Shown piece by piece: positions 53,418 through 63,921 of a DNA stretch of 64,000 nt. Source of the DNA: Turritopsis dohrnii (taxonomy: Eukaryota > Cnidaria > Hydrozoa > Anthoathecata > Oceaniidae); NCBI GenBank assembly GCA_027922465.2, contig BQMF02000669.1, positions 62,001 through 126,000 on the forward strand, in the 5' to 3' direction. Made by a program: the position numbers and the translations under genes. The stretch's first letter is position 1. Each line of letters starts with the position of its first letter. The notes under the pieces were generated by a model, which searched no databases, was not told the origin of the DNA, and saw only the letters and a program-made list of their open reading frames with translations.

Positions 53418-54290
53418 TTAGAACATCTCCAGGGGATATGAAACAACAGTGTTATTAAGATCTGGATGTAACTTTTTGCACATTAGAGACTCTTTTATCA
53501 ATAGTTCTAAATCACTCTTACCAGTTGCAAGTATCTTAACTGTCTCTAAGGATGTTTCATGACTGTTGCGTACTAAATGTTCTGTCACGGCAGTTGGCTT
53601 TCTGATGTCATTATGTTCCCGATATCGTGTTACTAAATGTCGTTTCGTTTTACCCACGTAAAATGACGGACAGTTTGTACAGTATACTCCGTATACTACC
53701 ATAGATTTTAACCTTTTAGGTATGGTGTCTTTTAATTTAAACAAGTCCGAAATACGACAGGTGGTGCGAAAGATAATTTTTATGTCGACTTGATTGTATG
53801 CGTCGGAAACCAACTTTTTTACTCCTTTGTGTAACTTTTGGGATAAGTCACCATGAAAAGGAAGTACCATTAATACTTGTTTTTTTGGAACATCGTATGT
53901 TTGCTCAACTATTTCACTATTATTGACTGAATTTACAAAGTTCTTCATAACAGCTTCAATCAATTTAGGTGGATATTGGTTTTTCACCAGATTTTCTCTT
54001 ATAACATTTGCATCAGCATCGTAGGATGATCGATCAGAACAGATTTTCCAAGCTCTTGATAAAAGCGATTTAATCAGGTTTATCTTATATTTTCTTGGCG
54101 TAAAACTATACCAGTTGGTGTATAAACCAGTGTGAGTTGGCTTGTAGTAAGTGCTGGTTTTAAATGTTGAACCATGCTTTACGATCTTTACATCAAGAAA
54201 TGGAAAATACTGGTTATTATCAGACTCTTCCTCTTTTGTGAATTTGATGTTTTTGTGGAAGGAGTTTAAAAAATCGAAAAAGGGTAGCAC
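53418..54290 (-). pseudogene. Penelope-like C-terminal half (linker and GIY-YIG), minus arm
   Basis: Starts within the post-RT region (LPFFDFLNSFHKNIKF) just after the palindrome centre. It runs FPFLDVKIVKHGSTFKTSTY, then YTNWYSFTPRKYKINLIKSL, and ends with the GIY-YIG-type domain YGVYCTNCPSFYVGKTKRHL and VTRYREHND. The RT motifs are absent from this arm. The frame is open to its stop. Confidence 0.85.
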
Positions 54291-54295
54291 CTGTT

Positions 54296-55291
54296 TTGGC
54301 CAACATTTTCATGAGAAACTTTGAAGAACGTGTATTTACCAACTTCAATGGCAATCTTCCGTTATACTATCGCCGCTATGTTGATGATAGTTTTATAATT
54401 TTCAATCATAAATGTGATGTGCTACCCTTTTTCGATTTTTTAAACTCCTTCCACAAAAACATCAAATTCACAAAAGAGGAAGAGTCTGATAATAACCAGT
54501 ATTTTCCATTTCTTGATGTAAAGATCGTAAAGCATGGTTCAACATTTAAAACCAGCACTTACTACAAGCCAACTCACACTGGTTTATACACCAACTGGTA
54601 TAGTTTTACGCCAAGAAAATATAAGATAAACCTGATTAAATCGCTTTTATCAAGAGCTTGGAAAATCTGTTCTGATCGATCATCCTACGATGCTGATGCA
54701 AATGTTATAAGAGAAAATCTGGTGAAAAACCAATATCCACCTAAATTGATTGAAGCTGTTATGAAGAACTTTGTAAATTCAGTCAATAATAGTGAAATAG
54801 TTGAGCAAACATACGATGTTCCAAAAAAACAAGTATTAATGGTACTTCCTTTTCATGGTGACTTATCCCAAAAGTTACACAAAGGAGTAAAAAAGTTGGT
54901 TTCCGACGCATACAATCAAGTCGACATAAAAATTATCTTTCGCACCACCTGTCGTATTTCGGACTTGTTTAAATTAAAAGACACCATACCTAAAAGGTTA
55001 AAATCTATGGTAGTATACGGAGTATACTGTACAAACTGTCCGTCATTTTACGTGGGTAAAACGAAACGACATTTAGTAACACGATATCGGGAACATAATG
55101 ACATCAGAAAGCCAACTGCCGTGACAGAACATTTAGTACGCAACAGTCATGAAACATCCTTAGAGACAGTTAAGATACTTGCAACTGGTAAGAGTGATTT
55201 AGAACTATTGATAAAAGAGTCTCTAATGTGCAAAAAGTTACATCCAGATCTTAATAACACTGTTGTTTCATATCCCCTGGAGATGTTCTAA
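54296..55291 (+). pseudogene. Penelope-like RT end and GIY-YIG, plus arm
   Basis: Starts slightly further upstream than the minus arm, with NIFMRNFEERVF, then LYYRRYVDDSFIIF (motif C, YVDD). The same linker and GIY-YIG domain follow. The sequence is identical in protein to the minus arm from LPFFDF onward. Only about 49% diverged motifs are shared with the 39-45 kb Penelope family by eye, so it is another subfamily. Truncated upstream of motif B. Confidence 0.85.
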
Positions 55292-55454
55292 CGTAATTGA
55301 AACACATTAAGAATGTTGAAATATCGTTATATTTGTATGAACTTGATAAATTGTATATTGAGCTAGTGATCATGGTGTAATAAACACCGAAACGTTTAGC
55401 ATGAACAAAATCGCGTTTTTTGTCTTTGTTTTTCTTATAAAACCATTGTTGTAC

Positions 55455-56598
55455 TAGCTTTGCGACATATTTTTTCTTACATTTTGTGCTTCCTATTATT
55501 GCTCCCAAAGGTCGATTTCCATCTGTTGTTATTTGAACTCCAATCCCTTCGAATTGATTCACAGCTTCTTCCAGATGATGTTCTTTAACTATAAGGCAGC
55601 TTTTACTTGGATTGGGATAGTAACCAATATTTGGTCCGTGATGTTTTATTAAATTCCACCATGATTTAAGTGACAATATGTTGCCGATACCAGTAAAATC
55701 ATCCGCAAATGAAACTTTCTTTAAATTGTTTGTACCGTGCAATGTTTCGCCTATGTTCTGCTGTAATAAGGGCAGAATTCCAATCGCATACATTACCATT
55801 GCTATAGGATCGCCTTGGGTAGTCCCTTCCATAGGTTTTATTTCTTTTCCTCCTTCTATGAATAACTTTGTCGGCATTTGGTAGCAGTTACACACATATG
55901 TTGAGAACTCTGGACATAATACGTCTATGTTGCGAAGCATAACAGCTCTGTTTATAGAGTTGAATGCATTTGATGCATCTATTTGTAAGATACCGTTTCT
56001 GTCATCTTGATCGAACATATTCACAGCACTATGAACAGCAATTTCACATCCTGATTTCATTCCAGCACAGAGTTGAAATTTCCTGCTGTGTTAATAATAT
56101 CTTCTCTCATACACATCATAACAGCTTTTCCGATTATTCTTCTGAGGACATCTCCGATACCGATTGGCCTCAAACCAGGATTTTTGTCTAATGGTATTAA
56201 ACGACAAGCTAGTAATGCTTTCAAACTTATAGGGTCACTGATATGGTTACTACATAGAGATTTTGCTAATGTAGCCACTGATTTCCTAAGATCCACTGCA
56301 GCTGTTCCAAAGACATTACTTCCCATCACTCTACGCCATTCGTCTGCATTCCAGCCCGATACACCTGCAGCACCCTTGGTTTTATTGCAAGCTTTTAAGA
56401 TGGAATCTTCATTGATAGTTTCGTAAATAATATCATTCACTTTATGCAAGGGACCTTGAAGGACAAGATCATCATTCAGAGGCTGAGCTTCAGGGTGTTT
56501 TAAATGAAGTTCATTCATGGTGGCGTCATTTAAAGGAAGGATACCATTGCATTGATTAGAGGTTGCATTCTGGGATGCAATTTTCATCCGGTACAGCA
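55455..56598 (-). pseudogene. RLE retrotransposon RT, copy 2
   Basis: The first frame (56599-56057) carries GAAGVSGWNADEWRRVMGSN, then LACRLIPLDKNPGLRPIGIG and DVLRRIIGKAV. After a shift near 56058 the next frame (56060 on) has SGCEIAVHSAVNMFDQDDRN, motif A LQIDASNAFNSINRAVM, motif B EGTTQGDPIAM, motif C VSFADDFTGIG and then PNPSKSCLIVK and RPLGAIIGSTKCKKKYV. Motif C here has Phe before ADD, while copy 1 has Leu. The frame ends KLVQQWF at the Penelope insertion. Confidence 0.8.
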
Positions 56599-57262
56599 TC
56601 CCGTTAAAGCGTTTACCGACAACTTGTGTTTGTGGTGAACCATTCGATATCCAACACGCGATGAACTGCCCCGTGGTGGCTTCATCATGTCAAGACATAA
56701 TGAACTACGAGACCTGACGGCCGAAATCGCAAGAGAAGTCAGCAACCATGTTATCGTCGAACCAACGCTCACTCCACTAACGGGCGAACAATTGGTGCAC
56801 AAGTCAGCCATCAAAAGCGAATGGTCCAGAACCGATGTGGCAGTAAGAGACTTTTGGGTCAGGGGACAATTAGCATACGTCGACATAAGGGTTTCTAACC
56901 CATTAGCTAAAAGTTACCTGAACCAGAGCCATCAAGCTGCACACAAGAAAAATGAAAACGAGAAGAAGAGAGCCTACAACGAACGAATCCAAACAATTGA
57001 GGCTGGTTCCTTTACACCCCTCGTCTTTACGTGCTTCGGAGGAATGAGTCGTGAGTGCGATCGTTTCTTCTCTCACGCAGCAACTCGAATTGTCGAAAAA
57101 CGAAACGTTGCAAAATCCATTGTGGTCAACTCTCTTCGAGCAAAATTGAACTTTTCACTACTACGCTCATGTTTGTTATGTATAAGGGGAACAAGAACGA
57201 ATATAAACCCCATTGAACTCTCTGATATAGACTTCGCCGAAATGGCACATAACTTGAACTAA
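56588..57262 (+). pseudogene. RLE retrotransposon C-terminal fragment, copy 3
   Basis: Opens RYSIPLKRLPTTCVCGEPFD, then IQHAMNC (C-x-C-x7-H-x3-C). A one-base loss near 56665 shifts it into GGFIMSRHNELRDLTAEIAR, then SRTDVAVRDFWVRGQLAYVD, IRVSNPLAKSY, GSFTPLVFTCFGGMSRECDR and LNFSLLRSCLLCIRGTR, closing DFAEMAHNLN and TAA. The long frame 56687-57262 has no internal stop. It is the clearest version of the family's C-terminus in the window. It begins where copy 2 ends in opposite orientation. Confidence 0.8.
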
Positions 57263-57357
57263 TCAATGAATATTCAATATTATCTTTTTCTTGGAAAAAT
57301 TTTCATTTTAGGTTAAATATACTATACACATTTTGTAATACCATTTTGTTATACCAT

Positions 57358-58406
57358 ACTCCTGCACAAATTACAGGAGTATGGTATAAATGGACAGGAA
57401 TTAGAGTGGTTCACTAATTATTTATTCAATAGAAGTCAAACAGTTTCCATCGATAACGCAATGTCTGCCACACAGCAATTATTAACTGGTGTACCACAAG
57501 GCTCAATTCTAGGGCCACTGCTATTTATCATTTTCTTTAATGACTTCCCAAGTTGTCTAAAACATAGTAAAGTAACTATGTATGCCGACGACACAGTGAT
57601 TTATGCTAATGGAAAAGAAAAGGATAAAATTGAAAAGATGCTCAACCAGGATCTGGATGAGATTGCAAAATATTTTGACAACAATGAACTCATTATTAAT
57701 TTGAAAAAGGGGAAGACAGAAACAATGATTTTTGGCGCTGCTAAACGCTTGCAGAACACCACCAAACAACTTGATATCAATTTCAAGGGGCAAAGTATTA
57801 AAACACCTCTGAGTATAAGTACTTAGGAAATATTGTCGACCATCACCTAAACTTCAGTACCAACTTCGAAAAGATCTATAAGAAAGCCAGTGGCAGATTG
57901 AAACTACTGAAGAAGCTACGCAAATTCCTAACACAAGATGCGGCTTACAAAATTTACACAATGATGATTGTCCCATTGCTAACTTACAGGGGACCAGTGA
58001 AGCTGCATTACACCAACACACAAATGAGTCGTTTTATCTCACTCGAACGAAGGGCAAAGCAAATAATTGGTCGAGATGTTCCAAATATTCTCAACACCAT
58101 CAAAAAAGAAGCACTCGTCATTGTCAAGCGATCACTGGAAAAGGAAATATGTAGCAATTTTGAAGGATATTTCCAACTTCAACAACACCACAAAGGTTTA
58201 CTCGAAACAATGGGCATCTTCTTGTAATTCCAAAGGTTAAACTTGAACTTGGCAAACAAGCATTCAAATATAGTGGAGCAAAGCTATTTAATGACTTACC
58301 ATTATCTATACGAAAAGCAACTACTATAAATGCGTTTACTAAAGATCTGGAAGTGTTTTTGTTTAACGCCCCAATCAGGGCGTCCCACAAAAATCATACC
58401 CAGTGA
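57358..58406 (+). pseudogene. LINE reverse transcriptase C-terminal half
   Basis: Reads LLHKLQEYGINGQELEWFTN, YLFNRSQTVSI, TGVPQGSILGPLLFIIFFND (motif B), TMYADDTVIYANG (motif C) and DNNELIINLKKGKTE. Then, after a one-base shift near 57810, EYKYLGNIVDHHLNFSTNF and the thumb region to LERRAKQIIGRD. After a second shift near 58200 it ends PKVKLELGKQAFKYSGAKLF, NDLPLSIRKA and TGA. It is a jockey/CR1-style LINE different from the one at 7.8 kb, 5'-truncated. Confidence 0.75.
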
Positions 58407-58530
58407 TTGATATGGCTTTTTGTGATCGATACGTTGTCATATTATTTCCCACGTCCTACAAAAATCATACCCAGTGATTGATATGGTTTTTTTGTGATCG
58501 ATACGTTGTCAAATTATTTCCCACGTCCTA
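58381..58530. repeat. 71-bp tandem duplication after LINE stop
   Basis: CGTCC(C/T)ACAAAAATCATACC begins each of two 71-72 bp units, and a third CGTCCTACA starts at the end. The duplication includes the LINE's stop codon region, so it arose in or after the insertion. Confidence 0.9.
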
Positions 58531-58908
58531 CAGGTCTTTGCTTTCAATCACAGGGTTTGATTTTTGTTTTTAGGAAAGTATATTTGCACTTTTTATGAAA
58601 AATATGTAAATTTTTATTTTTAACGATGTTTTATATATATATATATATTTTTATATTTATATTATTATTTTTTACACACACAGATGAAACATTGATAACA
58701 GTTGTAATTTAATTTTTACGTACTGAAGTTTTTAACCTGTATAAAGAATCTTAATAATAATAATAATAATAACAATAATAATAATAATAATAAAAAAATT
58801 GATTAGAGGTTAACAGACGTAATGCTCCATTGACATTTCCTTTAAACATAAGTTTCTGGAAGGTTTCTCCTATATTCGTTTTCTCTTTAGGTGGATTTCT
58901 AGTCAATC

Positions 58909-58946
<38 letters not shown>

Positions 58947-59254
58947 CATCAAATTGGGATCCATACAATAATATATGGTTCTTCTCCCTAGAACATAAAT
59001 TTCAAATAAAAATATCAAAATATTATTAAATATTATTATTATTAAATAACTTGATAAAATGTGTAAGGGGAGAAAAAAAAAAAAAAAAAAAAAGGAAAGA
59101 AAAGTGAGCCAGTGCACGAGACTATGGACAAGGTCGCTATTTTATCTTTGTATAACCAAACATTCCCCTACAAGATCTGATATCCTTTTCTGTCTCCAAA
59201 GATCAAGTCTTCTTTCTAATGTTTTCTTGTTTTCGAGAGTTGTACTTTTTATAT
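58531..59254. repeat. Low-complexity block: AAT repeats, T32 and A21 tracts
   Basis: AAT/AAC repeats at about 58753-58795, a run of 32 T at 58912-58943 and a run of 21 A at 59073-59093. The T and A tracts face each other across 130 bp and could be tails of two retroposed fragments of opposite orientation; the sequence between them is not recognised. Confidence 0.7.
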
Positions 59255-61105
59255 TATATATTTCCCCGTAGGGCGAAATATATGTTAAAACCGGCAGTTT
59301 CCTTCTTCATCTTCTCCGTTCACTTTTATAGCCGCGGTTCAGCATTGCATTTCCACCTAGCCGCCAAAGTAGATAAGAATAGAGGCTAGTCTACAGTGAA
59401 GTAGTGCGCCATTTTCAGTCAGTGCAGATTGTCAGTAGAAGACTTTGCTTTTCCTGCCAGCTTTTAAAATGATTCAAAAGATACAATGTTGTTAAATGAT
59501 GGAAATAATCGTTTTAGTTCAGTGTTGTTATGAAAGGTTTTGCAAAAACTTTTTAATGAACGTGTAAAATACAGAAAAAAGATTGTTTTGTTTTTGTTGA
59601 TAACAATAATGATGCTATCTATGCTATGGATGATTGGTTGGTAGTTAAATGTTCGGAACAGCAAAACATTGAAGCTGTGATTTCAGTGCAAAGACGAAAA
59701 TTCATTATCAATACAGGCTGAAGATTTATTTTTATTTTACATCCTCATTTGACAGGATATAATGTATATATACAGAATGTATGGCCAAACTGAACTGACA
59801 CAGCACGCACATGATGTACAGCCACCACAAGGGAAACCTTTTATACGTGGAGAACAAGTAGTTTAACCAATTATTTTAATTCAAAGAGTACATTTCAAAA
59901 ACAGCAAGTAAAAACGTGATGTCGTATATGCAATAAGATGTTCCACAGAAAACAAATTACGTACAATATTTTTATACACAGGATTGAGACAGATAATAAC
60001 TTGAAAGAACCTGGTTGAATGTGCTTCCCTGGACTGGATAGGCTGGATACTATGGATTAATTCCATGATCACGCATACTGTTTTGATACTGTATTATGAT
60101 ATTTTATTTTGTAAAAAGTATATATAATATTTATACTGTCAACTTTCCTTACACAAACAACAAACATAAATTAAAACACAATCCAACATAAGAATCTGTA
60201 AATTAAATCAAACCAGAACTCAAATTTATTTTTTTGGCTTTGTAGTGATTTGGTTATGGATGTGTATTTTCACTTCCAAAATTTGTTTGTTTTTTTCATT
60301 TGAGATTTACGAAAGTCATTTTATCACATAGTAAATAATGAGTGTCCACTTGTGACTGAGATGTTTATTCTGAATACTTGAATTTAATTTTATAAATTGT
60401 CACTTTTAAGACCATCTCTTTTTGGAAAATAACTCTTGTCCTAATTTGAAATGCTACACAGTACAAATTTGGATTGTTTTTGATAGTTATTTGCTGTCTA
60501 CCCCAAAGTATTTTTAATACTTAGACTGTAGTATTAAAATTAGGTTTGACAATTTTCTTTTCTTCTTTTGTAAACTTGTAAACAAATTTCATTGTATGAT
60601 GTTGTAAAATAGTTTAATACGAGTTACGAAAGCTGTGTTCTGTGGAATTACATTGTTTGCCATGATATTACTGTGTAAAAGGATGTCAAGCTTCTGCAGC
60701 AATGAAGATCATACGTTTATTATGATGAATTTACCTTATACTTATTGATGCAGTTGTTGATATTCAGTTGTTTAAGGGGAAATATTAGTTGCATTTAGGT
60801 CTTCCAATTTTTAGCTTTGTCCATAATAACTTCTCATAACTTTTTTTAACTCCTCAGCAAAAATTATAAGAGAAACCATGTCACATGACCATGAATATCT
60901 TCATTTCATAATAAGTTCGAAATAACTTCCATTGTGGTTTTAAATTGAATTCTACCCTGATTAGTATGGACAGCATTTTTATTTGCGTTGATGGTAGTTA
61001 TACCACTTTTCTTATGGTCTTCTATGTACACACAATAATTGATGAAAGTTTTGCAACTTTGGGGAAATATATAGTCGCATTTTTGCGAATCTTGTTTATA
61101 CGTTG
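59255..61105. repeat. Inverted segmental duplication, right arm
   Basis: Reverse complement of 48027-50610 without the Helentron-like insertion; the empty site is at 59924-59940. The outer end overlaps the last codons of the RLE retrotransposon N-terminal frame at 61022. Confidence 0.8.
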
Positions 61106-61510
61106 AAGAAGTAGATTTGGTAACAGCATAACTATCATCAGAGCAATATCTCTTTGAGGTGAATTATTGTTCCACAGATCAATAGCTTTAGTCAAGCCTT
61201 CAATAAAACTCTTGCCAATATTGCCTTTGGGGAGTTCAAAAATATTTCTCCGCCATACGCTCATTTTTTTGTATGCATCTTGTATTTCATTTCGAAATGT
61301 ACTTTCATATGAAGTACTTTCGATAACGACGATATTAGTTTCAGTTTGATTATTAGATGGTTTTGCTTTGCAAGCTCTTTGGTGATTTTTTAATCCAGCT
61401 TGAGTTCTGAATATTCTTTGACAAGCACCACAAAGTAATAAGTTCTGAGAGCTGCATTGAGAGATTTTTTGAGATAACGACATTTCTTCAGATATAAACC
61501 AAGTGTGCAT
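61022..61510 (-). pseudogene. RLE retrotransposon N-terminal fragment with C2HC finger, copy 4
   Basis: MSLSQKISQ.. (second Met of the frame) leads to LLLCGACQRIFRTQAGLKNH, then QRAC, a C-x2-C-x12-H-x3-C finger. An NNQTETNIVVIES linker follows, then YKKMSVWRRNIFELPKGNIG, KSFIEGLTKAIDLWNNNSPQ and MLLPNLLLQR. The same region in copy 1 reads FRKNVFNIPSGRAGKLYI and FMILPSLILQKP. After LLLQR the homology stops and the frame runs into the duplication arm, so the RT is missing. Confidence 0.7.
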
Positions 61511-62015
61511 TGTGTCGTGATAGATATAGCTATGAAAAGTCTTCCCAAAATGAAGTAAAACAAATTGTTGCTAATAATTCCAAAAATTTGATGTATTTAA
61601 ACACTTCTTAGATCATATCGCTTCTTTTAAGTTCCACTTTCATTTTCTTGTCTACTTTTCACATCCGTCATCTTTAACGGTCAATTGAAGTTTTTATTTA
61701 TTATTTTTATTTTTTATTTATTGACACATGAAATAAAAATATAGAATGTGCTAAATTTATTCCATCGTGCATGAAAATATTTCTACCCGTATTGAAATCT
61801 CAAACGGTGTGAGTTCAGTATAGTTCTCGTGTAAAAACGCACTCGTATAGAGAGCTAGAAACTAGTAAATCTATTGTTTCGATTTTTACTCGACAAAACT
61901 CGCCAAGACCGTATTTCTCATGTAAACAGAATGGCGATTTTAAACAGCTTAAAATTTCAAACCGGTTTGAGCTCACTACGGCTCTCATGTAAACGCACTC
62001 TTACACTCACACATC

Positions 62016-62040
62016 GTTAGCTCATAGTGAGAACCAAGCT
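62016..62040. repeat. Harbinger-like right terminal inverted repeat
   Basis: GTTAGCTCATAGTGAGAACC then AAGCT, followed by TTA. Inverted partner of 51170-51195. Confidence 0.5.
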
Positions 62041-62060
62041 TTATAATATAGATGGAGTGT

Positions 62061-62219
62061 GTTTATCTAACAATTTCAGACCACCAAACTTTTCGGTAAA
62101 AACACTCATAAAAGCGTTTGAAAGAACGAGGCAAGAGTTGTTCATAAACTCGGCTATCCAAACAAATCTTATAAGGTTTACACCAAATAGTTTTAGTGGT
62201 CTGAAATTGTTAGATAAAC
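62061..62219. repeat. Hairpin with perfect 24-bp arms
   Basis: GTTTATCTAACAATTTCAGA and four more bases (62061-62084) pair with 62196-62219; weaker pairing extends the arms to about 40 bp. The loop is about 110 bp. Two minus/plus overlapping short frames here are by-products of the symmetry. Confidence 0.9.
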
Positions 62220-63393
62220 TGTATGAGATGAATACGATACGAGTATATATACACGTATAATACACCAAATACACCATCATGAATCACCCGCGCGGAAATC
62301 ATATAGAAATAAATAAATAAATTTGAGCAGAAGTTGCATGACGGGAAGAAAACATACATTGCGTCACAGCTGCTGTTGAAAACAGAATCTTCAGCGAAAA
62401 AATAAATTAGTATACACAAAGAAGGTAAACGCAGCTACACCATTGCAAAACTGTTACAAAAGATTCCGTAAAGTTCTATATTGCCTCTAAGTAGCTGCAA
62501 TGAAGTGGGCCTTCAAAGAAGAACACTCGATTGGTAAGGCCTGTTATTTGTTTAGAATTTATGATTCTCCCTCAGCAGTTTGTGCTAAATTTAAACAACT
62601 AAACATCGAAACCTAAAAAACTTATAGCTAAAGCTTGTCAAGTTAAATTTCATTATCTTTTGCCATAGTATTATTGCTGCAGTAGAATTCATGCATTTAG
62701 TATATTGGAAACCTTCTTTATTATGTGGTCAATGTAAATTTATATTGTAGATGTATGATGGAAAATGAATGATCAAAACCTATAAGATGATATTTAAACT
62801 GTTCTATGTTTCTATTTTTTCAGATAGTAGGATTCAAGAATCCTCAAAAATTCGAAATAAATATCCTGATCGTATTCCGGTAAGTATGTAAATGTTTGGT
62901 AATGATATATAGTACAACTCGTGTTGAGGAGGCTTTATATGAAATTTTCCATCAAGCTACTGTGCTGTTTGTAACTTGTGTATATGTAACTTGTTATATA
63001 TAATCTATAATGTATATAATGAAATTCTCAGAATGGTGATCTATAGCTCATTTGCTAAATCATATTGGTATTAAGTTCTTGCAACCACATGATCAAAGGG
63101 TGCCTATGCTTGTATATGTGAAAAGTAAATAAAATAAATTTATTAACATGTCAAGAGGCTTTGAAAGTTCCCTATAAAATATTATTTATTTATTTTTTAC
63201 TAAAGAAAGTGATTATACTCAAAGATAGCCAATGTATTCTTGAATTTTGTTGAATGTGTTGTATACCGGTTTTTTTTCTGTATATATTTTAGCACTTTCA
63301 AAAAAGTTTCCCAGTGACCAATGTTATTGTTACATGAATAACCCATGTGTGTTATTGAGACTTGTTCTGGTAGAAATATTTTTTAATTATATA
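62220..63393. other. Intergenic sequence, nothing recognised
   Basis: AT-rich with no convincing frame or repeat. Confidence 0.5.
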
Positions 63394-63921
63394 CCGTATT
63401 TCCTCTATTAAGCGCCCGGGCGCTTATAAAATTTTTTCGAAAATTAGGAGGGCGCTTATTGGAGGGGGGCACTTAAAAGAGGGGGGCACTTATAAAATTA
63501 TTTCAAAAAACCCCTACAAAAAATTGTGAGAGGTGTTAAAAATAAATACTTATTTCCACTTTTATTATTTTCTATAAAAACTATGTGCAGAAAACAGAAG
63601 AAATATCAGGTATGGTTCATGTAATGTTTTCCAACTCTATATCTATGTCGTCATCTTCTTCTTAATCGGAGTCTATTAGAATGTTTGGATCATCTTCCAT
63701 GTCTCGTTGAAAAGATCTACAAGCAGTTGGCTGACTGTTTTGGCTAGTTTCTAATAAGCGCCCGGGCGCTTATCTAGGATTTTGACTCTAACATTGTAAC
63801 TCTAATAAGCGCCCAGGCGCTTATTAGAGGGGGGCGCTTATAAAATTATTTTTGGATTAACATGGGCGCTTATTAGAGGGGGGCGCTTAAAAGAGGGGGG
63901 CGCTAAAAAGAGGAAATACGG
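63394..63921. mobile_element. 528-bp GC-rich MITE, TA-flanked
   Basis: Inverted ends CCGTATTTCCTCT and its complement (AGAGGAAATACGG) are flanked by TA. Inside are multiple AAGCGCCCGGGCGCTTAT palindromes and AGAGGGGGGCGCTTA units in both directions, so most of the element can fold. No gene. A decayed relative is at 50790-51160. Confidence 0.8.

Larger units (their letters stand above)
53233..55441. mobile_element. Penelope-like palindrome inside RLE retrotransposon copy 2
   Basis: Two copies of a second Penelope subfamily stand head to head with about 990-bp arms that look identical, separated by about 125 bp. A 12-bp target duplication flanks the insertion. On the left a 34-bp non-Penelope segment (containing GGCCCAGTTCTCGATCATTT in reverse) lies between the arm and the duplication. 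Both arm ends carry ACACCGAAACG stem-loops in the untranslated region. Confidence 0.9.
52000..56598 (-). mobile_element. RLE-type non-LTR retrotransposon, copy 2, split by Penelope
   Basis: Same family as 11249-14531, here starting within the region before the RT. It abuts, head to head, the plus-strand copy beginning at 56588. It contains RT and C-terminal modules in several frames with stops. A 2.2-kb Penelope palindrome with duplicated ACCATTGTTGTA (53221-53232 and 55442-55453) interrupts the region between RT and Cys/His cluster. Confidence 0.8.

Noticed and set aside
58912..59093. A SINE bounded by poly-T and poly-A
   Set aside because: The 130 bp between the tracts has no A/B boxes and no second copy, and opposing tails on one short piece do not fit a single retroposon.
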